Source: Azospirillum sp. TSH64 (GTDB lineage: Bacteria > Pseudomonadota > Alphaproteobacteria > Azospirillales > Azospirillaceae). From it: 64,000 bases of DNA. The first letter of the stretch is position 1. Every line of letters begins with the position of its first letter. Of the stretch, positions 47,531 to 56,523 are shown in pieces. The stretch is taken from contig NZ_LGQW01000015.1 in assembly GCF_003116035.1 (NCBI RefSeq), forward strand, positions 392,763-456,762, written 5' to 3'. Both the position numbers and the translations under genes were made by a program. The notes below the pieces were generated by a model. It ran no database searches, was not told where the DNA came from, and was given only the letters and a program-made list of their open reading frames with translations.

Positions 47531-49120
47531 ATGAGTTTGACAACCGGCATGGACCGACCGGCCGCCGCACTGGTGGCACGGGCCGCCGCCTCCACCGTGG
47601 GAAGCCTGTTCCTTTCCACCGCGCGGCTTTATCCGCAGCGCATCGCCATCGAGGATGACGGCCAGGACGAGGTCCGCATCCTGACCTTCGCCCAGCTGGC
47701 CGAACGGGTGAACCGCAGCGCCTCGGCGCTGGCGGCGCTGGGGGTGACGCGCGGCGCCCGTGTCGCCGTGCTGTCCGAGAACCGGCTCGAATACATCGAG
47801 ACGCAGCTCGCCTGCGCCCTGCTGGGAGCGATCACCGCCTGCCAGAACTGGCGCCTCAGCCCGCGCGAGCTGGAGCACTGCATTGGCCTCGTCACGCCGA
47901 CGGCGATCCTGGTCTCGCCCCGGCATGCGGGCATCCTGTCGGACACCGCCACCTCCGGCATTCCGGTGATCCGGTTCGGCGCGGAGTGGGAGCGCCGCCT
48001 TGCCGCCGCCTCCGCCGACACGCCGCCGGACGTCGCCGAGCCGGAGGATCCCCTGCTGATCCTCTACACCAGCGGCACCACCGGCCTGCCCAAGGGGGCG
48101 GTGCTGACCCATCGCAGCCAGCTGGCCCGCATGACGGCGGCGCCGTTCGACCTGGGGGTGCGGCCGGGCAACACCAACCTGTGCTGGCCGCCGCTCTACC
48201 ACATGGGCGGCACCGAGCCGGCGCACTACGCCCTGCTGACCGGCGGGCGGGTGATCGTGCTCGACGCCTTCGATCCCGACCGGATCGCCGACAAGATCGA
48301 GACCGAGCGGTTCGAATGGGTGTCGATCATGCCGGGCACGCTGGGCCGGATGATCGAGGTGCTGGAACGGCGCGACGTCAGGCCGCTCGGCCTGCGCACC
48401 TGCGGCGTGATGGCCGACCTGTCGCCGCCCGCCGAGGTGGCGCGGCTGAGCGAGCTGCTGGGTGCGGATTTCCTCAATTGTTTCGGATCGACCGAGACCG
48501 GCACCCCGCCGCTGTCCGGCCGCCAGCTTCCCCGCGGCGCCACCGGCGATCTCGGCAAGGCGCCGAGCGTCGGGGCGGAAATCCGGCTGGTCGACCCGGA
48601 CGACACCGACGTTCCCGACGGCGGCATCGGCGAACTCGCCATGCGCGGCCCGACGCTGTTCAGCGGCTATTGGAACAACGAGGCGGCGACCCGGCAGGAC
48701 TTCCGCAACGGCTGGTTCCACATGGGCGACCTGCTCCGCCGCCGGCCGGACGGGCTCTACGATTTCGTCGACCGCGCCAAATACATGATCAAGTCGGGCG
48801 GCGAGAACATCTACCCGGCGGAGATCGAGCGCGTGCTGGTCGGCCATCCCGACGTGCGCGACGCCGTGGTCGTGCGCCGGAAGGACGACCGCTGGGGCGA
48901 AATCCCGGTGGCGGTGGTGGTGTCAGCCAACCCCCGCCTGGAGGCCGCCGAGCTGTCCGCCCTGTGCCGGCGGGAGCTGGCCGGATTCAAGCAACCCAAG
49001 GCCATCCACTTCGTGCCGCCCGAGCGCATCGTCCGCTCCACCACCGGCAAGGTGCAGCGCGGCGCCATCGAAAGCTGGGTCGAGAGTTGGGCCGATAGCC
49101 AGACGGTGGAGCCATCATGA
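47531..49120 (+). CDS. AMP-dependent acyl-CoA synthetase (FadD-like)
   Basis: ANL-superfamily ligase of 529 residues. The P-loop LYTSGTTGLPKGAV (about residue 178), the A5-like FGSTETGTPP, WFHMGDLLRRRPDG, the hinge region KYMIKSGGENIYPAEIE (about 415), and the C-terminal catalytic Lys in STTGKVQRG are intact. It makes an acyl-CoA from acid, ATP and CoA. GGAGG nine bases before ATG 47531 fixes the start. It follows a 103-base gap that is AT-rich (around 47455-47495), which may hold an internal promoter. It overlaps the next gene. Confidence 0.94.
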   Translation: MSLTTGMDRPAAALVARAAASTVGSLFLSTARLYPQRIAIEDDGQDEVRILTFAQLAERVNRSASALAALGVTRGARVAVLSENRLEYIETQLACALLGAITACQNWRLSPRELEHCIGLVTPTAILVSPRHAGILSDTATSGIPVIRFGAEWERRLAAASADTPPDVAEPEDPLLILYTSGTTGLPKGAVLTHRSQLARMTAAPFDLGVRPGNTNLCWPPLYHMGGTEPAHYALLTGGRVIVLDAFDPDRIADKIETERFEWVSIMPGTLGRMIEVLERRDVRPLGLRTCGVMADLSPPAEVARLSELLGADFLNCFGSTETGTPPLSGRQLPRGATGDLGKAPSVGAEIRLVDPDDTDVPDGGIGELAMRGPTLFSGYWNNEAATRQDFRNGWFHMGDLLRRRPDGLYDFVDRAKYMIKSGGENIYPAEIERVLVGHPDVRDAVVVRRKDDRWGEIPVAVVVSANPRLEAAELSALCRRELAGFKQPKAIHFVPPERIVRSTTGKVQRGAIESWVESWADSQTVEPS

Positions 49121-50298
49121 GCGACAGCCTGTCCACCTATGCCGCCGCCGCCACCGGCGACGATGCCGCCGAACTCGACGCGCTGGTCCGCACCGTGAGC
49201 GGCTTCGTCCAGACCGTCCTGCGGCCGCATGAGGAAGCGGTGGACCGCGCCGACGACGTCGATCCCGGCCTGATGCGCGACCTGCGCCGGTCGGCCGCCG
49301 ACCTCGGCATCTACGGCTACAACATGCCGGAGGAGATCGGCGGGCCGGGTCTGAGCCGGGTCGCCATCTCGGCCATCGACGAGGCGACCGGCCACACCAG
49401 CATGCCGCTGGCCGAGGCCTGCGGCCATCTGCCGGGGTCGCTGCTGTTCGCCGACGCCGCCCAGCGCGACTGGTTCGTCGGGCCGCTGATGCGCGGCGAA
49501 CGCACCGTCGCCTATGCCCTGACCGAGCCGGACGCCGGGTCCGACCTGAACGCGCTCAGGACGCGGGCGCGGCGGACCGACGGCGGCTGGCTGCTGTCGG
49601 GCGCCAAGACCTTCATCTCGCATGCGGAGACCGCCGACCACACCATCGTGCTGGCGGTGACCGACCGCGATGCGCCGCTGAAGGGGCGGCTGACCACCTT
49701 CATCGTGCCGCGCGGGGCGCAGGGTTTCATCGTCGAACGCCGCTTCCGCAAGCTGGGCTGGCACGGCTACCACCTGTCGGCGCTCAGCTTCGACGACTGC
49801 TTCGTGCCGGACGACCATGTGCTGGGCGCGCCCGGCGCCGGCTTCGGCGTGATGATGGCGACCATCAACAACGACCGGCTGTTCGTGTCCTGCCGCTGCG
49901 TCGGCATGGCCCAGCGGCTGATCGATCTGGCCGTACCCCATGCCCGCGACCGCACCACCTTCGGCAAGAGGCTGGCCGACCATCAGGCCATCGCCTTCAT
50001 GCTGGCGGACTGCGACGTGGAGATCGACGCCGGCCGGCTGCTCTGCGCCAAGGCGGCGCGCCTGTCGGACCAAGGGCACCCCGACGCCCGCATCGCCGCC
50101 TCGCGCGCCAAGCTCTACTGCACCGAGATGGTCGGGCGGGTGGCCGACCGGGTCCTCCAGATCTTCGGCGGGGCCGGCTTCATGGCCGACCTGCCGGTGG
50201 AGCGAATCTATCGCGACGCGCGCGGCTTCCGCATCGGCGAGGGCACCTCGGAGATGCAGCGGCTCCAGATCGCGCGCAGCCTGATCGACCGGATGTGA
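49117..50298 (+). CDS. Acyl-CoA dehydrogenase
   Basis: Acyl-CoA dehydrogenase of 393 residues with a complete catalytic kit: AYALTEPDAGSDLNALRTRA (about residue 131), RTTFGKRLADHQAIAFMLAD (about 285) and the C-terminal IGEGTSEMQRLQIARSL carrying the catalytic Glu. It introduces the 2,3 double bond in the acyl-CoA formed by the preceding ligase. ATGA overlap with the ligase gene; livH follows 12 bases later. Confidence 0.95.
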   Translation: MSDSLSTYAAAATGDDAAELDALVRTVSGFVQTVLRPHEEAVDRADDVDPGLMRDLRRSAADLGIYGYNMPEEIGGPGLSRVAISAIDEATGHTSMPLAEACGHLPGSLLFADAAQRDWFVGPLMRGERTVAYALTEPDAGSDLNALRTRARRTDGGWLLSGAKTFISHAETADHTIVLAVTDRDAPLKGRLTTFIVPRGAQGFIVERRFRKLGWHGYHLSALSFDDCFVPDDHVLGAPGAGFGVMMATINNDRLFVSCRCVGMAQRLIDLAVPHARDRTTFGKRLADHQAIAFMLADCDVEIDAGRLLCAKAARLSDQGHPDARIAASRAKLYCTEMVGRVADRVLQIFGGAGFMADLPVERIYRDARGFRIGEGTSEMQRLQIARSLIDRM

Positions 50299-50310
50299 GG
50301 ACAATCGCGG

Positions 50311-51192
50311 ATGGAAACCACGCTTCTGGCCCAATCCCTGCTGCTGGCCCTGACTACCGCCGGGCTCTACGCCGCCATCGCCTCAGGCCTCACCCTGGAA
50401 TTCGGCGTCACCGGCATCATCAACTTCGCCCATGGCGAGTTCGTCATGCTGGGCGCCTTCCTGACCTATTTCCTGTACGAGACGGCGGGCGTGCCGCCGC
50501 TGGCCGGCATGCTGCTCGCCGGTCTGGCGATGACGGCGCTGTCCTGGCTGGTCTTCGACGGGTTCCTGTCGAGGGTGCTGAAACAGGACGAGCACAACCA
50601 GATCCTCGCCACCATCGGGCTGTCGATCCTGCTGATCAATCTGGCGATGATCGCCTGGACGCCGGACGCCCGCGTGATGCACGCCCCGCCGCTGCTGCCG
50701 GCGTTGCATCTCGGCGACGTCATCGTTCCCGGCAACAATCTGGTCGTGCTGCTGGTCGGCATCGCGCTCTATGCCGGGATGATCTGGTTCATGCGGCACA
50801 CCCGCCAGGGGCTGCTGCTGCGTCTGGCCGCCGACGACCCGCAGCTGGCGGTCCTGGCCGGGGTGGACGTGACGCGGATGTTCCGCCTGTCCTTCCTGAT
50901 CGGCGGTCTGACGGCCGGCGTCAGCGGCGGGCTGGTGGCGCTGATCCTCTATGTCCAGCCGCTGGTCGGCGTCGATCTGGTGATGCGCGCCTTCGCCATC
51001 GTGGCGCTGGGCGGGCTCGGCAGCATCGGCGGCGCGCTGATCGGCGCGGTGCTGCTGTCGGCGGCGGAAAACCTGACCGCCACCTTCGTGCCGGGCGGGG
51101 GAAGCTGGGGCTACGGCGTCGCCTTCGTCATCATCGTCCTGGTGCTGGTCGTCCGGCCCACCGGCCTGTTCGGATCGGAGCGGCGCGCATGA
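50311..51192 (+). CDS. HAAT ABC permease LivH type
   Basis: Permease of 293 residues with a fully standard LivH block GIINFAHGEFVMLGAFLTYF (about residue 36) and loop AIVALGGLGSIGGALIGA (about 230). The four-base overlap with livM couples translation. It is in the middle of the sigma54 operon, so uptake and degradation are co-expressed. Confidence 0.95.
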   Translation: METTLLAQSLLLALTTAGLYAAIASGLTLEFGVTGIINFAHGEFVMLGAFLTYFLYETAGVPPLAGMLLAGLAMTALSWLVFDGFLSRVLKQDEHNQILATIGLSILLINLAMIAWTPDARVMHAPPLLPALHLGDVIVPGNNLVVLLVGIALYAGMIWFMRHTRQGLLLRLAADDPQLAVLAGVDVTRMFRLSFLIGGLTAGVSGGLVALILYVQPLVGVDLVMRAFAIVALGGLGSIGGALIGAVLLSAAENLTATFVPGGGSWGYGVAFVIIVLVLVVRPTGLFGSERRA

Positions 51193-52157
51193 AGACCGGA
51201 CTGACGCGGCTCCTCCCCTATATCCTCATCCTGCTGGCCACGCTGGCGCTGGTGTGGATCGACAAGCCCTTCTGGATCCAGCTCGCCATCGGCGTCGCCA
51301 TCACCGCGATCACCGCGCTTGCCTGGGACATCCTGTCGCGCACCGGCCAGGTGTCGCTGGGGTCGGCGGCCTTCTTCGGCATCGGGTCCTACACGCTGGC
51401 GATCTTCGAGCCGCTGATCGGGCTGACGCTGGCCTGGATCGCGGTCGTGGTGGTCTGCGCGCTGGCGGCGACCCTGCTCGGCCTGCTGACCCTGCGGCTG
51501 CGCCGGATGTATTTCGCCATCGCCACGCTGGGCTTCGCCCTGTCGATGCAGGTGCTGGTCGTGGTCTTCCCCGACGTGACCGGCGGCTCGGGCGGCATCG
51601 CCCCGCCGGTGCTGGCGGACGGCGATCCGCGCTGGCAGCTCGGGCTGATCGGGTTGCTGCTGCTTGCGGCGGTGGCCCTGTCGGACACGCTGCTCGGCCT
51701 GCGCTTCCGCCCTGCCTTCTTCATGATCCGCACCAAGCCGGAACTGGCCGCGGCCAGCGGCGTGCCGGTGGTGCGCATGAAGATCTTCGCCTTCATCGTC
51801 TCGGGCGTGCTGATCGGTCTGGCCGGCGCCTGCTACGGCGGCCTCTACGGTTATGTCGTGCCGACCGACGTCTTCACCACCAACTGGAGCGTGCTGCCGC
51901 TGGCCATTGCCACGCTGGGCGGCATGGACACCACCATCGGCCCGCTGCTGGGCGCCATCGCGCTGAAGGCGCTGGAGGAGGTGGCCCGCTCCGTCATCGG
52001 CGGCACCGGCTATCAGGTGGTCTACGGCGCCGTGATCATCCTGTTCGTCATCGGCATGCCGCAGGGGATCGTCGGCCTGCTGCGCAAGGCCGCGGCGCTG
52101 GCCGGACGCCGCACCGTGGCCGGCGAGAAGAAGAAGGAGCGGGAACGCCATGCCTGA
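51189..52157 (+). CDS. HAAT ABC permease LivM type
   Basis: Permease of 322 residues with RTGQVSLGSAAFFGIGSYTL (about residue 55), RMYFAIATLGFALSMQVLVV and the coupling loop ELAAASGVPVVRMKIFAF. A Lys/Arg/Glu-rich tail ends the protein. The ATG overlaps the livH stop, and the 3' end overlaps livG by eight bases. Confidence 0.94.
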   Translation: MKTGLTRLLPYILILLATLALVWIDKPFWIQLAIGVAITAITALAWDILSRTGQVSLGSAAFFGIGSYTLAIFEPLIGLTLAWIAVVVVCALAATLLGLLTLRLRRMYFAIATLGFALSMQVLVVVFPDVTGGSGGIAPPVLADGDPRWQLGLIGLLLLAAVALSDTLLGLRFRPAFFMIRTKPELAAASGVPVVRMKIFAFIVSGVLIGLAGACYGGLYGYVVPTDVFTTNWSVLPLAIATLGGMDTTIGPLLGAIALKALEEVARSVIGGTGYQVVYGAVIILFVIGMPQGIVGLLRKAAALAGRRTVAGEKKKERERHA

Positions 52158-52932
52158 CACAGCCTCTCCCGACATCACCCGGCGGTCTGCACAGCCATCC
52201 GGCGGCGCGATCCTGGCGGTCGAGGATCTGACCGTGGCCTTCGGCGGCCTGAAGGCGCTCGACGGGGTGTCGCTGTCCATCGCGGCGGGCGAGATCACCG
52301 GCCTGATCGGCCCCAACGGCTCGGGCAAGAGCACGCTGGTCAACACCGTGTCGGGCCAGCTTCCCGTCCGCGGCGGACGCATCCGCCTGCATGGCGGCGA
52401 CGTGACCGGGCGGCGTCCCGACCGGATCGTCCGCGCCGGGATGGCCCGCACCTACCAGATCCCGCGCGTTCCCCCGACCCTGACCGTCGAGGAGGTGCTG
52501 TCGGTCCCGCTGCTCTATGCCGGGCGCGACCGCCACCGGCTGCCGGGGCTGGGCGACGCCGCCGCCATCGCCGCCTTCTGCGGGCTGGGGCCGCTGTTCC
52601 GCCGGTACTGCGGCGACCTGTCGGTGACCGACCTCAGGCGGCTGGAGATCGCCCGCGCGCTCGCCTGCGCGCCGGACCTGCTGCTGCTGGACGAGGCGAT
52701 GGCCGGCCTGTCGCACGAGGATTCGGTGGAGGTGATGGGCCTGATCCGCAATGTCCACGAACAGGGGATCAGCATCGTGATCATCGAGCATCTGATGCGC
52801 GTCATCACCAGCCTGTGCCACCGCGTCGTGGTGCTGAACAACGGCCGCCTGCTGGCCGAAGGGGCGCCGGCCACGGTGCTGGCCGACCAGGCGGTGCGGG
52901 AGGCCTATCTGGGCAAGGGGTTCGCCGCATGA
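52150..52932 (+). CDS. HAAT ABC ATP-binding protein LivG type
   Basis: ATPase of 260 residues with Walker A GPNGSGKST, Q-loop MARTYQIPRVPPTLTVEEV, Walker B LLLLDEAMAGL and switch His IIEHLMRV. The signature position reads DLSVTDLRRLEIARAL, so neither Gly nor Gln of LSGGQ is kept. The partner LivF has the normal signature. The stop overlaps livF by four bases. Confidence 0.93.
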   Translation: MPDTASPDITRRSAQPSGGAILAVEDLTVAFGGLKALDGVSLSIAAGEITGLIGPNGSGKSTLVNTVSGQLPVRGGRIRLHGGDVTGRRPDRIVRAGMARTYQIPRVPPTLTVEEVLSVPLLYAGRDRHRLPGLGDAAAIAAFCGLGPLFRRYCGDLSVTDLRRLEIARALACAPDLLLLDEAMAGLSHEDSVEVMGLIRNVHEQGISIVIIEHLMRVITSLCHRVVVLNNGRLLAEGAPATVLADQAVREAYLGKGFAA

Positions 52933-53651
52933 GCCGCTTCGTCGGACGGATCGGCGGCGCCTCCTACGACCGCCTGCGCGTCCTCCACCAGCTCGACATC
53001 GCGGTGGAGAGCGGGCACATGCTCGTCATCCTCGGCTCCAACGGTGCCGGCAAGACCACGGCGCTGCGGGCGCTCGCCGGCACCGTCGCCACCAGCGGCC
53101 GCCATCTGGCGCTCGACGGGCAGGATCTCAGCGGCTGCGCGCCCTGGCAGCTTCCGGCCCATGGCGTGGTGCTGGTCCCGGACGGGGCGCGCTGCTTCCC
53201 GAACCTGAGCGTCGAGGACAATCTGCTGGGCGCCCATGGCGCCGCGGCGGGACGGCGGCGGCAGGCGCCCTACGGGCAGCTGCGCGACATGGTGTGCGGC
53301 TATTTCCCGATCCTGCGCGACCGCAGCCGCCAGATCGCCGGCACCATGAGCGGCGGCCAGCGCCAGATGCTGGCGATCGGCCGCGCCCTGATGGCCGAGC
53401 CATCGGCCCTGATCCTGGACGAGCCCTCGGCCGGGCTGGCCCCGATCATCGTCGAGGAGCTGTTCGTGACGCTTGCCAAGATCAAGCGCGAGACCGGCTG
53501 CGCCATCGTCATGGCCGAACAGAATGTCGGCTACGCCACCCACATCGCCGACCATTGCGTCGTGCTGGAGGAAGGGCGGACCGCCCTCTCCGGACCGATG
53601 GCAGAGGTCGTCAACCATCAGAAGCTGCGCAGCGCCTATCTGGGCATCTGA
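52929..53651 (+). CDS. HAAT ABC ATP-binding protein LivF type
   Basis: ATPase of 240 residues with Walker A GSNGAGKTT, signature TMSGGQRQMLAIGRAL, Walker B ALILDEPSAGLAP and LivF stretch VPDGARCFPNLSVEDN. It is shorter at the N-terminus than usual. It is coupled to livG by an ATGA overlap. Confidence 0.94.
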   Translation: MSRFVGRIGGASYDRLRVLHQLDIAVESGHMLVILGSNGAGKTTALRALAGTVATSGRHLALDGQDLSGCAPWQLPAHGVVLVPDGARCFPNLSVEDNLLGAHGAAAGRRRQAPYGQLRDMVCGYFPILRDRSRQIAGTMSGGQRQMLAIGRALMAEPSALILDEPSAGLAPIIVEELFVTLAKIKRETGCAIVMAEQNVGYATHIADHCVVLEEGRTALSGPMAEVVNHQKLRSAYLGI

Positions 53652-53675
53652 CGCAGCGGAAACGGAGCACACCCC

Positions 53676-54839
53676 ATGCCGGCAGTCGGTTCCGACGTCG
53701 TCATCGCGGGCATCGGCGAAACCCCCGTCGGTCGCCTGCCCGGCTGGTCGCCGGTCGAAATCCAGGCGGCGGCGGTTCTCGCGGCGCTGCGCGACGCGGG
53801 CTTCGCCCTGTCCGATCTCGACGGGCTGATCAACCTCGATCCCTACGCCACCCCCAACAGCATGTTCTCGTCCACGCTGGCCGAGCATCTGGGCGTGGCG
53901 CCCCGCTTCGCCTGCACGGTCGATGTCGGCGGCACCGTCACCGGCATGACCATGCTGCAGCAGGCGGTCTGGGCCATCGAGAGCGGCTATTGCGAGGTGG
54001 CCGCCTGCGTCTATGGCGAGAACGCCCTGACCGGCCGCCCCGTCGGCGCCCAGGGCCTGCACATGCACAATCTGCTGGGCGGGGAGGAGTGGGAGGAGCC
54101 GTTCGGCCTGCACGGCATGGTCATCCCCTACGCCCTGCTCGCCCAGCGCTATCTCGACCTCTACGGCGCCACCGACGCGGATCTGGCGGCGGTCGCCCTG
54201 GTCACGCGCCGCCACGCCCTGCTGAACGACAACGCGCAGATGCGCAAGCCGATGACGCTGGAGGATTACCGGGCCAGCCGCCTCATCAGCAGCCCGCTGC
54301 GCCTGCTCGACTGTTCGCTGGTGTCGGACGGCGGCGGTGCGCTGGTCCTGACGCGGGCCGGACGGGCGCCGCAGGGCCGCGGCCGCGGCGTCGCCATCCG
54401 CGCCATCGGCATGAAGACCACCCACAACTCGGTGGCCCTGATGCCGGACATTCCCGGACTGGGGATGGCGGCCGCCGGTGCCGACGCCTTCGAGGCTGCC
54501 GGGATGGGGCCGGAGGACATCCAGATCGCCAACCTGCACGACGCCTTCACCATCTCGGTCCTGGTGACGCTTGAGGCCCTGGGATTCGCCCGGCCGGGGG
54601 AGGGCGGGGCGCTGGTGCGCTCGGGCGCCATGGATCTCGGCGGCCGTTGGCCGCTGAACCCGCATGGCGGCCTGCTGTCCCAGGCCCACATCGGCGGGAT
54701 GCTCCACATCACCGAAGCGGTGCGCCAGCTGCGCGGCGAGGCCGGGCGGCGGCAGGTGGAGGGCGCGCGCCGGGCGCTGGTCAGCGGCAACGGCGGCATC
54801 TTCTCGGTCTGCGGCGCCATGATTCTGGAGAAACCCTGA
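53676..54839 (+). CDS. Thiolase-like (lipid-transfer/Ltp type) protein
   Basis: Thiolase-superfamily protein of 387 residues. Around residues 85-100, where thiolases have the acyl-accepting Cys (NxxCxSG), it reads VDVGGTVTGMTMLQ, so the nucleophile is absent. Later NLHDAFTISV and PLNPHGGLLSQAHIGG keep the usual His positions. Proteins of this kind that pair with a DUF35 OB-fold partner (for example Ltp2 with ChsH2 in steroid side-chain degradation) act as acyl-CoA retro-aldolases. It overlaps the DUF35 gene by one base, which supports that pairing. An aldolase role here is inferred. Confidence 0.88.
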   Translation: MPAVGSDVVIAGIGETPVGRLPGWSPVEIQAAAVLAALRDAGFALSDLDGLINLDPYATPNSMFSSTLAEHLGVAPRFACTVDVGGTVTGMTMLQQAVWAIESGYCEVAACVYGENALTGRPVGAQGLHMHNLLGGEEWEEPFGLHGMVIPYALLAQRYLDLYGATDADLAAVALVTRRHALLNDNAQMRKPMTLEDYRASRLISSPLRLLDCSLVSDGGGALVLTRAGRAPQGRGRGVAIRAIGMKTTHNSVALMPDIPGLGMAAAGADAFEAAGMGPEDIQIANLHDAFTISVLVTLEALGFARPGEGGALVRSGAMDLGGRWPLNPHGGLLSQAHIGGMLHITEAVRQLRGEAGRRQVEGARRALVSGNGGIFSVCGAMILEKP

Positions 54840-55270
54840 TGCTGGATCTGCTCGCCACCCCGCCGAACCCGACGGGGGCCAGCGCCCCCTTCTGGGATGC
54901 CTGCGACCGGGGAGAGCTGCTGTTCCCCAAATGCGGACGCTGCGGCCGTCTCTTCTACTACCCGCGCCGGCATTGCCCGCTCTGCGGCGACACCGCGCTC
55001 GGCTGGCAGCGGATGTCGGGCCGGGGCACCGTCTTCTCGCACAGCCATGTCCATGTCGCCTTCCAGGGCGGGGCGTGGGACGGACAGCTTCCCTACACGG
55101 TGGTGCTGGTCGATCTGGCCGAAGGCCCGCGGATGGTCAGCCGGCTGATCGGCGGCGATGCCGCGGCCGTGCGGAGCGGCGATGCCGTGTCCGTCGTCTT
55201 TCCCCGGATCGGCTTTCCACGGATCGGCGAGCGCCGATACCCCTTCTTCGAACGCGCCGCCGCCGGCTGA
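54839..55270 (+). CDS. Zn-ribbon/OB-fold protein (DUF35, ChsH2-like)
   Basis: Small protein of 143 residues. The zinc ribbon is CGRCGRLFYYPRRHCPLCG (about residues 32-50), followed by an OB-fold (GRGTVFSHSHVHVAFQGG; PYTVVLVDLAEGPRMVSRL). This is the partner subunit of thiolase-like proteins. Start and stop are shared with the thiolase gene in a TGATG arrangement, so a fixed stoichiometry is likely. Confidence 0.92.
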   Translation: MLDLLATPPNPTGASAPFWDACDRGELLFPKCGRCGRLFYYPRRHCPLCGDTALGWQRMSGRGTVFSHSHVHVAFQGGAWDGQLPYTVVLVDLAEGPRMVSRLIGGDAAAVRSGDAVSVVFPRIGFPRIGERRYPFFERAAAG

Positions 55271-55322
55271 ACCGGCGGTGGAACCCACCCGCGGACAACG
55301 ACATAAAAAACAGGAGGAAACC

Positions 55323-56522
55323 ATGCGCTTCGTGAAACGGCTGGCGGCCGGCGCCGCAGCATTGGGCATCGCAGCACTGGCGATGACCGGCCCGACCCCG
55401 GCCGCAGCCCAGACGGCGGAGCCGATCCGGATCGGCGTGCCGCTGCCGCTGACCGGCGTGCTGGCGGTGGGCGGCCAGACCATCCTGGCCGGCGTGCAGT
55501 TCGCGGCGGACGAGATCAACGCCGCCGGCGGCCTGCTGGGCCGTCCGGTCTCCCTGCTGATCGAGGACACCAAGAGCGAGCCCAACACCGCCGCCACCAT
55601 CGCCTCCAAGATGGTGACCGAGGACAAGGTCTACGCCTTCGTCGGCGGTTACGGCAGCACGGCGGACTTCGCGCTGCTCTCCAGCGTCAAGCGCTACAAG
55701 CCGCTGTTCATCCACACCGGTTCCTCGTCCGTCCGGCTGGAAAAGACCTTCGGTACCGAGGACTGGTACCATCACGTCTACATCTGGGATTATCACCGCC
55801 AGAAGGCGGCTTCGAGCTTCCTCGCCTCCATCGATCCCAAGGTCAAGACGGTGGCTCTGGCCTATGAGGACGGGCTTTACGGCGCCGACGCCGCCAAATA
55901 TGCCGAGGAATATCTGACCAAGGCCGGCATCAAGCTGGTGATGAAGGAGCCGTTCAAATCCGGCTCGCCCGACTTCTCGCCGGTTCTGACCCGCGTCAAG
56001 TCGCTGAACCCCGACGCCTTCTTCTCCGTCGGCTATTCGGGCGACAACCTCCAGCTCGTCCGCCAGATGAAGAGCCTGGGGATCAAGCCGAAGCTGACCA
56101 TGGTGGTGTCGGCCGGCGACCGTCGAGCCGACTATGGCGACATGAGCGAGGGGCTGACCATGATCACCGAATGGTCCACCGCCGACCGCACCCCGGCCGC
56201 CGCCGAGCTGATCCGCAAGGTGGAGGCCAAGGGCCAGACCATCGCCCCCGTCTTCCCCCAGGGCTATGTCGGCATGATGACCTTGGCCAAGTCCATCGAA
56301 AGCGCCGGCACGCTGGACCAGGACAAGGTGCGCCAGGCACTCTCCACCGCCACCTTCGACACCCCCTACGGCAAGATCGGCTACCGGCCGTCGGAAGGCG
56401 GCGGCCTGCACCAGCTTCTGTCCGACGAGACGATGGTCATCGTCCAGCACCGCAAGGAGGGCGAGGAGATCGTCTATCCGGCGGCCAAGGCGAGCGGCAA
56501 GCTCGTCTATCCGGCACCGTGA
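55323..56522 (+). CDS. HAAT-family ABC substrate-binding protein
   Basis: Binding protein of 399 residues with a Sec signal of about 30 residues (ending PAAAQ). The mature start is PIRIGVPLPLTGVLAVGGQT, then QFAADEINAAGGLLGRPVSL and FVGGYGSTADFALLS. AGGAGGAAACC just before ATG is a strong ribosome site, as expected for the most abundant importer component. It is unusual that this gene comes after the permeases and ATPases rather than before them. Confidence 0.95.
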   Translation: MRFVKRLAAGAAALGIAALAMTGPTPAAAQTAEPIRIGVPLPLTGVLAVGGQTILAGVQFAADEINAAGGLLGRPVSLLIEDTKSEPNTAATIASKMVTEDKVYAFVGGYGSTADFALLSSVKRYKPLFIHTGSSSVRLEKTFGTEDWYHHVYIWDYHRQKAASSFLASIDPKVKTVALAYEDGLYGADAAKYAEEYLTKAGIKLVMKEPFKSGSPDFSPVLTRVKSLNPDAFFSVGYSGDNLQLVRQMKSLGIKPKLTMVVSAGDRRADYGDMSEGLTMITEWSTADRTPAAAELIRKVEAKGQTIAPVFPQGYVGMMTLAKSIESAGTLDQDKVRQALSTATFDTPYGKIGYRPSEGGGLHQLLSDETMVIVQHRKEGEEIVYPAAKASGKLVYPAP

Positions 56523-56523
56523 G

